64,000 nucleotides of DNA, from contig CM049306.1 in the NCBI GenBank assembly GCA_026874595.1, forward strand, positions 107,405,142 through 107,469,141, given 5' to 3'. The notes beneath the pieces are model-generated. The model saw only the letters and a list, made by a program, of their open reading frames with translations, was not told where the DNA came from and made no database searches. The translations under genes were made by a program, and so were the position numbers. The DNA is from Sipunculus nudus. Its lineage: Eukaryota > Annelida > Sipuncula > Golfingiida > Sipunculidae. This document shows positions 10,395-24,103 of the stretch, one piece after another; within the stretch, counting starts at the first letter, position 1; every line of letters begins with the position of its first letter.

Positions 10395-13300
10395 CTGCAA
10401 GATAAAGCAAATACTGTCACATATATATCTGTCACACAAATTTGAATATTTAAGAATCAGAAATATCAGTGTGCTTTCAGTCGGTGGAATTTAAGGTTTA
10501 ACTCTTGACTGAAAACAGCCACATACCCATATTTTTTGCATAATAAGCCTGTGACATGTGGGTTTTAGTGTGTATGCAAAATGGCAGCCCCAATGAGTGG
10601 TTTAGAGAAAATCAGATGGATGTGCTAAGGACAGTGTCCAGGATATAATCTATCCAGGCAGAGTGTGTGGTGGCAAGGGGATGGGTGTATCGACAAAGTT
10701 TACAGAGGAATAACAGTTATCTGGACCAGGCTCAAATCTTCAAATTATAGTCAGCTCATTGGGCTGAGAGCGATATCATATATCCAGTAACTGAGCAGTG
10801 AATTGCTGGAATAACAATGACCAGAAATATGAATGTGCAGATCATTTGTTTTGTTAAGATTAAGAGCAAAAGGTATATTTACAGAGGTCTCAGGTTGAGG
10901 ACAGATGTGGTCACTCTTAATCTACAGCTGGTGTGATCCATGACTGACCACTGGGAAGTGTAAACCTGATTGTCCTTGAATAATTTTGGATTTCTATAAG
11001 TTCACATCAATCTACACACTTTTCGCACAAATTAATAATTAGCTCTGTTTTATACTTTGTCTGGGATAACAAAATTTCTTGTTGTCCATGTTTGCATAAC
11101 TTTCATTTTCACTGAAAACTGCAAGCCCTCACCCAATGCATCACTTATGGCGCTATTTTCATATTATCTCCCTTGTTTACTGCTACCCCATGACAGCTCA
11201 GGCGTCTGTAGCCATGATGGCTTCACACGCTGTCGCACGCTACACAATGTTTATATGATAATATATTGTGTAAAGTTATGATTGTTCCAATCTTTACATT
11301 TAATACTCAAGATTAATTCCAGGAGAAACTAACGCGTAAGCTTACGCTTGGGGTGTCCAGAAACAAACAGCTTGTTGCGAAGTCATGCCGAAGGGGGGGG
11401 GGGGGGGGGGTTCTAGGGCTGTAACAATAAGTGTCGGGCTTACCAGGGGCATCTCTCTGTGCCTTTGAACAGCGAGTTTTTTTTTACCCTGGTCAGCAAC
11501 ATTCAGAGTTGGGACTACATTTGTTATAAACTGCTTGATCACACACTTGCTATATCAACGTCTATGGCTGACTACGGTATCAGTACTCTCTATGAGTTAC
11601 TATACAGGTCATGGTGTGATAAATTGTACAGGAAGAACATGTTGCCCTACTTCCAAGTAATCCATCAATGTTAATTAGTCATCATGCCTGCAGTAACCTG
11701 GAGAGCTGTAACTTGTTGAGAGGGTCTGAGACAGAGTTTTTAATTATTATTCTGGTGTGAACTCTCACCATTGGACCAAATTTATACAATGACACATTTA
11801 GGTTTTCAAAACCTTCAAATTTAAAAGGGGGCCGTTTTATTTAGTTATTTTTTATCTAATGTATTTGGCTGTTGATACTAGGAAAGGACTAGAAAAGAAA
11901 AGACTTATGGTGACTATCTGGCAATAGAGTGATACTTCACCTCACACTCACATAGATTTAATGGAATTAATTGAAGCAAAATATGAGAAAAGTTCAAAAC
12001 AGTCTATATAGTTACTGTGCCATTTTATACCTGGTAGAATAGAACTAGATCTTATGGCTGTAAATCGTGAAAATGTCACAGAGGGAAAATGTGTGCTTAC
12101 ATGTGACACTTATTTGTCACAGGGATAAACATGTATGAACACTTTTATTAGTCACCATGGCATCCTGCTGGTCATCACAGACAAGCACTCAAACTCAAGA
12201 TTGTTTAGTAAACACTTAAAAATTTACACGCACTTATAAACACCATAAATACCGTAAATTGCAAAGCTAATTCTTGGGATACCTGCTGATTTACTGTTTC
12301 ACATAAACAAATTTTTAAAGGGACCCACTCCGTTATCTGATATATATATTTAATAAGGAAAATCTCTTTATTTCTCCCATTTTATACAAATTATGTGGGT
12401 GAAAAGCTGGCTTTTAAAGAAAAATCTAGAAAAAATGCATTGACAGGGGTTTCAGAATACAGAATAGCCATCAGAGCTTCTATTCTAAAATCTCATATCA
12501 CTCTAGTAGCTAATTAAGGAGAAAAACACTGTGTGCAGGAAAAATAAACCTCTTCTTAATCTAGCAAATACACAGCATATCTCTACAAGGCTGCCTTACA
12601 AGTTAATGATGACCAGTTGCTTCCTTATATTTATTTTTTTTTTTGCTGCTTTTAAACTTGAGAAATCCAAAGTTTGAATATAAGATTGTAAATGGAGAAT
12701 TACAATGTGCTACAAATAAAAATGACAGTGGCTAATTCTTTTTCCCCACCCATTGACTGATACACACAATGATGGTAAACATGACCAAGTCTGAAGGTTC
12801 ATACCAGTACTACAGTAACACTACTGTTTTCCAAACTTTGACTTTATGTATCATCTGATCAGAAACCAGATTGAATTTGTGTTACAGGAGTTTGGTTTAT
12901 TGTTGCCACCGGATACAGCCATACCTGAGAAACAATCAATATCCAAGTGCACGCTTTCAGAAAAGACAGCGTCTGATTAACCTGTGCCATAGACTGTTGC
13001 ATTATGGATAAACTTGTACCTGCCTGTTGGTGGACATACTAAATACAGCTACAGGCTAAATATATAACAAAAACAATGCCTTCTGGAACCCATACAGATT
13101 TTTAACTACCACAAATAATACCAGGGGAAGCACTCCATTGTCAAACCAACAACTATATAAATACAACTCCTGAGCAAAGAATTATTATATTTGATTCCAA
13201 TAATTGTGCACTGATCCAAGACCCAAGTGTATTAACTCAGAAGCCGGTTCAAGGTACAGACTTATTCAACTGAACTAACAAGTAACTAACACAACAAAAA

Positions 13301-13440
13301 CAATTCAGTCTATTTATTTTATTGTTTACTTTTTTTTAATTATACAAAGCTGGGAGATCCTATAATACTAGTATATAATTGAATACTAGAATAATAGAAT
13401 CTGTCCCAAACTGCTCTCAATACTAAACCAATACAAATTA
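10395..13440. other. Intron 1 of gene 1, proximal part, no genes seen
   Basis: AT-rich sequence with a G run at 11393-11411 and no frame with splice sites that fits. The phrase cctgtgacatgtgggttttag near 10549 resembles the right end of the inverted-repeat element at 30688-32288, so a relic of that family may lie here. Confidence 0.45.
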
Positions 13441-14633
13441 AAAAACAAGTGACCCATGGGTCATGACGCTCAGCTGACCGGGAAGAGATTTGCAAAAGGA
13501 AATTTTATCATCTGAATGGTAGTATATAACCATTCAACTGAAGCATCAAACAGATGAACCAACAGGCTGAGATTGTGTCTGTATTAATATATCTCAAAAA
13601 CAGAGAAAAAATGCGTAGACTTTAAAAAAATACAGGTGGCTCCACCAGTCTGCAGAAACTAATAAAAACATTTAATAGTCAATATCCATGCAAAAAAGCA
13701 TGGTGGTCTCTGGATTAGTTGTTCAGATACTTCAGCTTTTGTATCAAATTCCCATTATTCTGAGGGATACTTTGAAGTCCTATAGCTTGAAGTATATGGG
13801 TAACAGAGACCTAATTTCAGGTTTCCACAGACTCTTTTCATGGGCCTCCGTGCATGACAAGAATGAAGTTTCTAGGTTTAGTTGTTACAATTTGTACCCT
13901 GTTGACAGATAACCACATCTTTAAAGGTGTCAAAAATAGATAAATAATTCGTAAAAATTTGAAAAAAAAATAGAGGTGGCACACCCAGTCTGCTGAAACT
14001 GATAGAACATGTCATGATCAATATGTATGCCAAATATCATGAGCATCAGTGTTGTAGTTATTGAGATACTGGAGTTTTTGTATGAAATTTTTCACTATTC
14101 TGGGGGGTACTTTGGAGCCCCATAGCTTGCAGGAAATGGGTAACAGAGACCTAATTTCTGTTTTCCATGGAGACTTTCCATAGGTCTCTCAGAAGGTCAA
14201 GAATAAAGATTCTAGGTCCAGTCTTTACAATTTGTGCCCTGTTAACAGATGTCCAAATTTTTCAAGGTCTCAAAAATAGAAAAAAAAAATAATTGAAAAA
14301 TCGAAAAATACAGGTTGCGCCACCAGTCTGCAGTAACTGATGAAACATCTCATGATCAATATGTATGCCAAAAATCATGACAATCAGTGATGTAGTTAAT
14401 CAGATATTGAAGTTTTTTTATGAAATTTTTCACTATTCTGGGGGGTACTTTGGGGCCCCATAGCTTAAAGGATATGGGTAACAGAGACCTAATTTCTGGT
14501 TTCAATGAAGACTTTTCATAGGTCTCTCAGAATGTCAAGACTGAAGATTCTAGGTCCTGTCTTTACAATTTGTGCCCTGTTAACATATGTTCAAATTTTT
14601 AAAGGTCTCAAAAATAGAGAAAACAATTCGTAA

Positions 14634-17600
14634 ACTAGATGTGTCGGAATGACACGAATGCGTTGCTTGGAGCAAATTAGAAATATTTGTTAAATTTTGT
14701 GAATTTTTTTAAGTTCAGGAGGTGTCATATGGTCAAAAGTAGGTCAACAAGGGCAAAATGCAAACTTGATCTGTAATGGGTCATTATCAAGCAACACACC
14801 AAAAATCAGGCCAGTATCTGCAGGCATTGTGAAAAAAAAGTCCATACATGTGAATTTTCCATAAAAATCAAAACTAGACGACCATAGGTCGAACGCTTGC
14901 CGGAATTCGGAAGTGAAACACAGACGGACAGACAGAACATATTGTCGGTTTTCTAATAATGGAATGACTCTCAGAGACATTGCTGAGAATATGTGGCCCG
15001 TAGAATGACATATGAGACAAAAGAACAGGCAAGCAGACAAAGCTGACAACAAAAGACGAACAGACAGACATACTGACTTTGTGAGACAAGATTGACACCA
15101 GATGACATAAGCTAGTTATTGAGAAGATACAAAGGAAGAATATGAGTTATAATTTATGTAATTTAGATTTATAGTTTACGAGGTATGGCGAATTAATGAT
15201 ATACTTGGGAGGCTCGACTGTAGCGCCCTCTAGCAGACATATTCCGAAGACGACAAATGCGTTTCGTATTATTAGTGTATGACATGAGATGTCTCAGTTT
15301 CAAAAGGATTCCGTCAAAGCTGTGGCCTGTAGAATGCTCTATGTAAGGAGTAAGAACCAGCAAGCAGGCGACTTTGAGGATAAGGGACAAACAGATGGAC
15401 ACACTGACAAGTGACAGAAGATAGAAACCAGATGCCTTAATCAGGGTATGGAGAAGACTCAAAGGAAGAAAATAAGCTATAGCTTATGTAACTGAGGCTT
15501 TGGGTGTAGAGTTATGGCCAATACAATGGTATGTGTGTGAGAGTCATGTGCAGCGCCCACTAGTAGCCATATCCGGAAAATGAAAAATTTATTTCTAGAT
15601 ATTAGTGTAAGACATAAGATGTAATAGTTTCAAAAGGATTCCGTAAAAACTGTGGCCTACAGAATGCTATATGTGAGACGCAAGAGCCAACAAGCATGCG
15701 AATTTGAGAACAACTGACAAACAGACGAAAACACTGACAAAGTGACTCAAAATTGAGTCCAGATGACTTTTCCAGGTTATGGAGAAGACTCAAAGGAAGA
15801 AAAAAGCTACAGTTTATGTAACTGAGGTTTATAGTTTTGGAGATATTGCCAAAGCATGATATGTTGGGAGAGGTTCGAGTTCAGCGCCCCCTAGCGGCCA
15901 TATCCGGAAAATGAAAAATTGGTTTCGAGATATTAGTGTAAGACTTAAGATGTAATAGTTTCAAAAGTATTCTTTTAAAACTGTGGCCTGTAGAATGCTA
16001 TATGTGAGACGCAAGAGCAAGCAGTCGAATTTGAGGACAACTGACAAACAGACGGACACAATGACAAAGTGACACAACATTGAGATCAGATGACATTATC
16101 AGTTTATGGAGAAGACTCAGAGGGAAAAAATAAGCTATAGTTTATGTAATTGAGGCTTTGGGTTTTAGAGATATGGCCAATGTAATGATATCTGTGTGAG
16201 GGTCGTGTGCAGCGCCCCCTAGCAGCCATATTCAAAAAATGAAAAAACCATTTCGAGATACTAGTGTAGGACTTATGATATGTCAGTTTCAAAAAGATTC
16301 CTGCAATAATGTGGCCGTTGGCGCAAGATGAATGAAATCTCGAAATATCTCTATTCACGAGATATTTTACGAGATACTGCAAGACTTGTAATAAAATCTT
16401 GTAGTACTAGTTGAGAGCTACCTGATGCAAAAAACTAGATCACTCTAGCTTTAAAACTGACAAAGTTAGAAAAATAAGATCCCTTATTTTCGAATATCAT
16501 GACTTTTCCCCAAAAAATTGTAACCATGGTTACGGCAAATTTGAGTCAGCTTCACACCAGATGACAGGCCTTGGAATGACGATTAAAATGAGCTATTGTT
16601 GAAGTAGATACGACTAAAAGTCACAAAGATATGAAGAAAAAAACGTTTTGAGAAGTTTTGACGACCTTGACCTTGACCTTTGACCTACTTTAACCAAAAA
16701 CAATAGGGCACCTAGAAATTATGTTTTCCAACATCCCTGTAAGTTTCAAGGTTATTGTGGCAAAATTGTGGCCAGGAGAGTGGTGACAAACAAACAAACA
16801 AACAAGAACCAGCAAGTAGGCGAATTTGAGGACAACTGACAAACAGACGGACACACTGACAAAGTGACTCAAGACTGAGTCCAGATGACTACTCCAGATT
16901 ATGGAGACGACTCAAAGGAAGAAAAAAGCTACAGTCTATGTAACTGAGGTTTATAGTTTTGGAGATATTGCCAAAGCATGATATGTTGGGAGAGGTTCGA
17001 GTTCAGCGCCCCCTAGCGGCCATATCCGGAAAATGAAAAATTGGTTTCGAGATATTAGTGTAAGACTTAAGATGTAATAGTTTCAAAAGGATTCTTTCAA
17101 AACTGTAGCCTGTAGAATGCTATATGTGAGACGCAAGAGCAAGCAGTCGAATTTCAGGACAACTGACAAACAGACGGACACAATGACAAAGTGACACAAC
17201 ATTGAGACCAGATGACATCATCAGTTTATGGAGAAGACTCAGAGGGAAAAAATAAGCTATAGTTTATGTAATTGAGGCTTTGGGTTTTAGAGATATGGCC
17301 AATGTAATGATATGTGTGTGAGGTTCATGTGCAGCGCCCCCTAGCAGCCATATTCAAAAAATGAAAAAACCATTTCGAGATACTAGTGTAGGACTTATGA
17401 TATGTCAGTTTCAAAAAGATTCCTGCAATAATGTGGCCTTCGGCGCAAGATGAATGAAATCTCGAAATATCTCTATTCACGAGATATTTTTCGAGATACT
17501 GCAAGACTTTTTATAAAATCTTGTAGTACTAGTTGAATGCTACCTGATGCAAAAAACTAGATCACTCTAGCTTTAAAACTGACAAAGTTACAAAAATTAG

Positions 17601-18080
17601 ACCCCTTATTTTCGAATATCATGACTTTTCCCCAAAAATTTGTTACCATGGTTACTTCAAATTTGAGTCAGCTACACATCAGATGACAGGCCAGGTGATG
17701 ACGAAAAAAATGAGCTATTGCAGAAGTGGATAAGCTTATTTATGGCGAAGTTATAGTGCAAAAACCATTAACCATACCTGTCGTGACCTTGACCTTTGAC
17801 CTTTGACCTATTTTAACCAAAAACAATAGGGCACCTAGACATTATGTTTTTCATCATCCCTGTAAGTTTCAAGGTGATTGTGGCAAAATTGTGGCCAGGA
17901 GAGTGGTGACAAACAAACAAACAAACAAACAGACAAACAGACATACGCAACTGAGTAATATGCTTGCCGAAATCTTTGATTCCGGCAAGCAACAATCAAA
18001 AGTAGGTCAACTGGGACGAAATGCATACTCGATCTGTAACTGTCATTATCTGCCCAAACATAAAACAAGTCAGCTATAAG
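14634..18080 (+). mobile_element. Family B repeat element inserted in A2, split by Family C
   Basis: The head actagatgtgtcggaatgac is the same as the head of the intact Family B element at 24104. One core unit follows (ggtcaaaagtaggtcaac, caggccagtatctgcagg). It breaks off at about 14872, where Family C begins, and Family B core words resume at 17992 (atcaaaagtaggtcaactgg). The Family B tail is not seen on the right side. Family A core resumes by about 18190. Confidence 0.65.
14873..17991 (+). mobile_element. Family C tandem-repeat element, innermost of the nest
   Basis: Begins with actagacgaccataggtcg (CGACC...GGTCG hairpin) and ends with the hairpin TGCTTGCCG...CGGCAAGCA at 17960-17991. 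The word cagcgcccNctag recurs at about 15219, 15550, 15882, 16209, 17004 and 17331, a unit of about 330 bp. Much of it (about 15.7-16.8 kb) is duplicated with an offset of 1122 bp. CAAA-type runs follow at 16790-16805 and 17910-17940. Core array, simple repeat, then hairpin end is again Helentron-like. Confidence 0.65.
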
Positions 18081-18810
18081 ACTGAGCTTGTGTACCTTGT
18101 AGTAGCAAAACAAGAAAAACAACAAATGATTTTATTATTTTTGCTGTTGTTTTGAATAAATATTATGACCATATGATATGTGTCTTAAAAGGTCTAAAAC
18201 AATAAAGTGAAAAATGTAAAAATAACAAAAAAATACAAGTGGTGCCACTAGTCTGCAGAAACTTATGAAACACTCCATGATCAATATCGGTGCAAAGAAC
18301 CATGGGGGAAAATGCATCAGTTCTTTGGATACTTGAGCTTTTGTATTAAATTTTGCATTATTCTGGGGGGTAATTTCAGATTTCCAAAGAGACTTTTCAA
18401 AGGCCTCCCTGCATGTCAAGAAAGAAGATTCTAGGTCCAGTCATTATGATTTGTGCCCTGTTAATATATGACCAAATCTTTATTCTGGGGGGTACTTCAG
18501 AGCCCCATAGCTCACAGAATATCGGTAACAGGGACCTTATTTCGGGTTTCCATGTAGACCTTTTATGGGCTTCCCTGGAGGTGAGGACAGAAGATTCTTG
18601 GTCCAGTCATTATGATTTGTGCCCTGTTTACAGATGACCAAATGTTTAAAGATCACAAAAGTAGAGTAAAAAAACGTAAAAAATAAAAAAAATATAGGTG
18701 GCGCCACCAATCTCCAGAAATTGGTGAAACACTCCATGATCAATATCCATGCAAAGAATCATGGTGATTAATGCATTAGTTGTTAAGATACTTGAGCTTT
18801 TGTATTAAAT

Positions 18811-20200
18811 TTCCTTGTACTTCAGAACCCCATAGCTCGGAGAATATAGCTCACAGTGACCTAATTTCAGGTTTACAAGGAGAATTTCCATAGACCTACA
18901 AGGATGTCAAGTAAGAAGATTCCAGGTCTAGCGGTTACGATTTGTGCCCTGTTAACAGACAGACGCCTGGATGGCCGGACGGACGGACAAAAGGTGATCC
19001 CTATAGCTCAGATGACTTACAGTCAGCTGAGCTAAAAATTGAAAAAATACAGGTGGCGCCACCAGAATGCAGAAACTGATGAAACATTTCATGATCAATA
19101 TCCATGCAAAGAATCATGGTGATCAATATAATAATTGTTCAGATACTTGAGCTTTTGTATCAAATTTTCCATTATTCCGGGGGGTACTTCGGAGCCCCAT
19201 AGCTCAGAGGTTATGGGTAACAGAGACCTAATTTCAAGTGTTTAAAAAGACTTTTCATGGGCCTCTCAGCATGTCAAGAAAGAAGATTCTAGGTCCAGTT
19301 GTTAAGATTTGTGCCATTTTAACAGATGACCACATCTTATGAGGTCTCAAAAATAGAGAAAAAAATTCGTAAAAATAAAAAAAATACAGGTGGCGCCACC
19401 AGACTGCAGAAACTGATGAAACACTCCATGATCAATATCCATGCAAAGAATCATGGTGATTAATGCATTAGTTGTTAAGATACTTGAGCTTTTGTATTAA
19501 ATTTTGCATTATTCTGGGGGGTACTTCAGAACCCCATAGCTCGGAGAATATAGCTCACAGTGACCTAATTTCAGGTTTACAAGGAGAATTTCCTTGTACT
19601 TCAGAACCCCATAGCTCGGAGAATATAGCTCACAGTGACCTAATTTCAGGTTTACAAGGAGAATTTCCATAGACCTACAAGGATGTCAAGTAAGAAGATT
19701 CCAGGTCTAGCGGTTACGATTTGTGCCCTGTTAACAGACAGACGCCTGGATGGCCGGACGGACGGACAAAAGGTGATCCCTATAGCTCAGATGACTTACA
19801 GTCAGCTGAGCTAAAAATTGAAAAAATACAGGTGGCGCCACCAGAATGCAGAAACTGATGAAACATTTCATGATCAATATCCATGCAAAGAATCATGGTG
19901 ATCAATATAATAATTGTTCAGATACTTGAGCTTTTGTATCAAATTTTCCATTATTCCGGGGGGTACTTCGGAGCCCCATAGCTCAGAGGTTATGGGTAAC
20001 AGAGACCTAATTTCAAGTGTTTAAAAAGACTTTTCATGGGCCTCTCAGCATGTCAAGAAAGAAGATTCTAGGTCCAGTTGTTAAGATTTGTGCCATTTTA
20101 ACAGATGACCACATCTTATGAGGTCTCAAAAATAGAGAAAAAAATTCGTAAAAATAAAAAAAATACAGGTGGCGCCACCAGACTGCAGAAACTGATGAAA
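18811..20200 (+). repeat. Near-identical 779-bp-offset direct duplication
   Basis: Sequence from 18811 to about 19421 recurs at 19590 to about 20200 with a constant offset of 779 bp and no difference that I noticed by eye. It includes an internal Family A right end. An extra 77-bp piece (aaccccatagctcggagaat and following) is also duplicated at the junction (about 19513 and 19590). The identity is far higher than among other core units, indicating a recent event or an assembly duplication. Confidence 0.8.
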
Positions 20201-20763
20201 CATTCCATGATCAATATCCATGCAAAGAATCATGGTGATCAATGCAATAGTTGTTCAGATACTGGAGCTTTTGAATCAAATTTTCCATTATTCTGGGGGG
20301 TATTTCGGAGCCCCATAGCTCAGAGGTTATTGGTAACAGAGACTTAATTTCAGGTTTCCCATCATGGGCCTCCCGGAATTTTAAGAGAGAAGATTCTAGG
20401 TCCAGTCATTACAATTTGTGCCCTGTTAACAGATGACCACATCTCAAGAGGTCTCAAAAATAAAGAAAAAAATTCGTAAAAATCGAAAAATATAGGTGGC
20501 GCCACCAGACTGCAGAAACTGATGAAACATTCCATGATCAATATCCATGCACAGAATCATGGTGATCAATGCAATAGTTGTTCAGATTCTGAGCTTTTGT
20601 ATCAAATTTTCCATTTTTCTGGGGGGTATTTCGGAGCCCCATAGCTCAGAGGTTATGGGTAACAGAGACCTAATTTCACGTTTCCAAGGAGATTTTTCAT
20701 GGTACTCCCTGGATGTCAAGTAAGAAGATTCCAGGTCCAGTGGTTACGATTTGTGCCTGGTTA

Positions 20764-20794
<31 letters not shown>

Positions 20795-20850
20795 GACGAC
20801 GGACAAAGAGTGATCGCTATAGCTCAGATGACTTTCAGTCAGCTGAGCTA

Positions 20851-22573
20851 ACAAGGGACCTATGGGTCACTGTGCTCAGCTGAAGTTGACCTTGTACTTA
20901 AAATCTAGAACAAATTATCAAATGGAGATAAAGTGTGAGAAGAAGAGGTAATATAGGCCATTGTTGGTTGATATGACTGGTTTTTATTGATGAGTAAGAT
21001 ATTGTTGCAAATAATATTTTGTGACCTGACCATGTGTTTCCTAATATTGAAACTGAAGCATGTAAGCAGTTTGTGAACAAATGATCTGTACTATTACCAT
21101 GATCATTTTTTTTTTAATAAACTGTTGACAGTTCAGCAGTTTACACATTTGTTTCATCAGATCTATTTTTTTATGTTATATTATTAAATAATAAAACTTA
21201 CGTCCCCAGTCTACAGGTGCAAGGACTTGATGGTGGAAGTGTGTGTGTGTTTGTTGGGGGAGGGTGATGGAGTGTTGGAAGTTATAACATCTCTCTATAT
21301 AGTACATACATACAGGATAATCACTAAATTCAACAGTGCTTACAAGACACAAAAAAGTTCATTCCCAATTACTGAATATTTAAAAATGGACAGACTGGCT
21401 GGTAGGCAAACAAAGCACTTTATCTCCCATACTGCTGAGGCAGAAAAATAATACACAAATGTTTGCATTAGTTCCTCATTTGTTCATTGCATTTTTTCAA
21501 CTTTGTAATTTTAATATATTCCCAATATAATATATATATCCGAATATAAATGTTGATTTATAATTTTAAAATGTGCCTTTATTTATACATAATTTTGCTC
21601 ATATATTCATATATTATCAGTTTATGCATACTGATGGGTTACGTTATATTTTAATTTGCTAATATCATTTACCAGAAAACTGATTTCTTTAAAAATGTTA
21701 TACTACCACAACATTGCATCTTCTGGGTGTAATACAGTGTTAACAATAACAGTTACTACATAACACTTGGGGGGGGGGGTGTTATGAGAATAACTGTAAA
21801 CCTGTCACAGCAGGGGACTTCCTCCAGTGACCTACAGGAGACAAATCAGGTACCCTGGCACAGATGACCTCCAGTGCCAACCTGCAGCTGGACATTATGA
21901 AAGTGAATACAACAGAGCCTCTGAAAACACTAATTGTTTTATTTTCAAATTTCAGAATTTAACAGATTCAACCTTATATGTACCTGCTGAGAAAATGAAA
22001 TCAAATGTATTTACAGGAAAAAACATGCCATGGTCAAAGTTGGGCAAAATTTAAGATACTGAATTAATATTTATGCTAATTACTTAAAAAATTTATAAAT
22101 GCAGATCTAATCTTGAGCATACAATTGAATCTTGATTAAATAAAGTTATTTTCCTGAAAAAATTCTCTAGCTTTCCTGACTTTTTTATGAAGTGCATTAT
22201 GTTTGGGCCCATAACTTTTATAAATTAAGTAATACTGTAATTTCTGGCATGTACATATGAACTATATAGGGGAATATTAATGGTACATATAAAGATAAAC
22301 AGACGAGTCAGGTTTTGAAATTAGGTAGTCCTGAAGTGTGATAATAGGTTTTTAATTGAAATTTGAGGTTTTTCCTTGATTTCTCAAAGGAACAAAGTCT
22401 CAGTGACCCAGTTTTCAGTCTTGTAGGATATCTTGGGGACATCTAACAGTATGCCAAATTTTGGATTTGTAGGTTTAATGGTTTCAAAACATGCCAGTCT
22501 AATGGATGGATGGACAGACAATGGACCACAACTATAGCTCAGATATGACTTAAAGTCAGCTGAGCTGAAAAAG
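20851..22573 (+). mobile_element. Family A element, copy A3, without core array
   Basis: The head acaagggacctatgggtcac begins directly after the A2 terminus. A right end occurs at 22500-22570 (atggatggacagac, then ctcagatatgac and cagctgagctgaaaa). The 1.7-kb interior lacks the tandem core except for a diverged piece near 22390-22500. A G run lies at 21770-21779. Confidence 0.5.
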
Positions 22574-24100
22574 AAATCCCAAGATAGAAAATTATGAATG
22601 GACAATACTGGTACTACTGGTCATTTATTCAGGAACCATGGCAGAACTGGTTTGTAAGTTCAGCTGTTCACGTTAACAGCTTGATGTAATTATCACACAC
22701 TATGGTCTGAACATGCACATTAACCAATTAAATACCAAGTTAAATCATTTCTTGTCAATGATGTTTTGCCTTACAGTATGCTGAGCTGATGGCTATTATT
22801 ATATCAGCAGATACTACGTTTTCCCACTCTGAGGTTTGCAGTAGTTTGGTGCATCTACTTCTTCTGGAAACTGTTTCACAAGTCAGATGCAGATACAATA
22901 ATAAAAGCAACACCTATAATAACATTCTTGTGGAAGATGTAGGTTAGCACAATTACAGGTGAGAAGGAAGGATATTAACAGCTAGTTACTACATGACAAA
23001 CACATGATATAAACCACTTTTGGGTATGATTCACCTGGATTCAACTGGTACTTACAGCCAAGTCAACATGATTTTAATTTTTAATTATTTCATATGTAAA
23101 TTTCATCAACAGATTCAACAGTGAGTATGTACTGATACAAGGCAGTTATTGAAAAGCAGACGGAAGGATACATAGGTTTGTTTGGTTACCACGGTGACAC
23201 CTGCTGATGGCCTGACATGTCTGTCTTGATAATGAACACTAAGATGCTCATGCATTCGTCCAGAAATCTCCTACAGTCAGGTACTAAAAAATGATACTAT
23301 AACTGTCTATACACTCATGACAATGTAATTACTTTGGCTTTATTTGAGCCTGATTTGTTTTGATCAGTTATTGAGATCTGTAGTTCAGTAATTAAGTTCA
23401 CTTGATTATAATAATATTTCCCATGATCAAAATATGTGAAAAGAACCAAATTGTTGCAAAAATTCATAACAAAATATGCATATTTCTTAATTGTCTGCAG
23501 TTTCTTATTACAATTGCTTCCTCAAACCTATTCATTATCCTAGATGGACCTGCCCCCTTATTTGAATCTCTGATTACCGGTCATACCTAATCATAACAGG
23601 TAAATGCCTGGCACCTGACAGGTGTACTATTCCCCGTCTATCCATAGCATTCCTTGTGCATGTAATCCCTCCACAAAACTTCAGTACTTGACACTGAAAT
23701 ATCAGTGTTTTCTTTTTTTACGCCACAAGTTCAAACGCAGTTTTTCCCCCTAAAATAGAAAAATAGAAATCTGTGGAGGGTGTGGAAACTTAGAAACTTA
23801 TCTGAGCTGATTGATTAATTTTGTTCTGGGGGGAAGGGGTGGAGGAGTCGTGGGTAGAATATACAGTAACAGAACACACTTAGATTATGTGCAGTGCTTA
23901 TAATGCTAAGAGATTTATGACAACACAGTAGCTTTGTGACTTATGATTTTCATATATGAAAATGAAGAGTGTAACATTTAGCATCACATAACTGAACATT
24001 GAATTACAAATCCTAGATTAAACTGTAATTAAATCTTAACCTAAATTGAAACAATTTGTTTTGATTATCATATTTTTGCCTGTACCATAGTTGCAATTAA
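22574..24100. other. Unassigned AT-rich intronic sequence
   Basis: Probably part of the long first intron of gene 1. No exon, tandem repeat or inverted-repeat element was recognised. Confidence 0.4.
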
Positions 24101-24103
24101 AAA

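Larger units (their letters stand above)
13445..20850 (+). mobile_element. Family A repeat element, copy A2, with nested insertions
   Basis: The left end acaagtgacccatgggtcat lies at 13446 and the final right end (cagtcagctgagcta) at 20835-20849. Core units of about 330-340 bp occupy 13560-14634 and 18180-20760. They are interrupted by Family B, itself interrupted by Family C. Internal right-end sequences also occur near 18955-19037 and 19735-19817, directly followed by more core units. The copy is therefore a compound of several units rather than one simple insertion. No protein is encoded. Confidence 0.7.

Noticed and set aside
10105-10494. 129-codon plus-strand frame
   Set aside because: It is the antisense shadow of the Ser/Arg-rich gene 1 exon, which has matching splice sites and phases on the minus strand.
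8317-20680. tagctcagaggttatgg words in Family A cores, resembling a polymerase III A box or tRNA 5' half
   Set aside because: No B box at the right distance and no clover-leaf folding; the resemblance is limited to about 12 bases.
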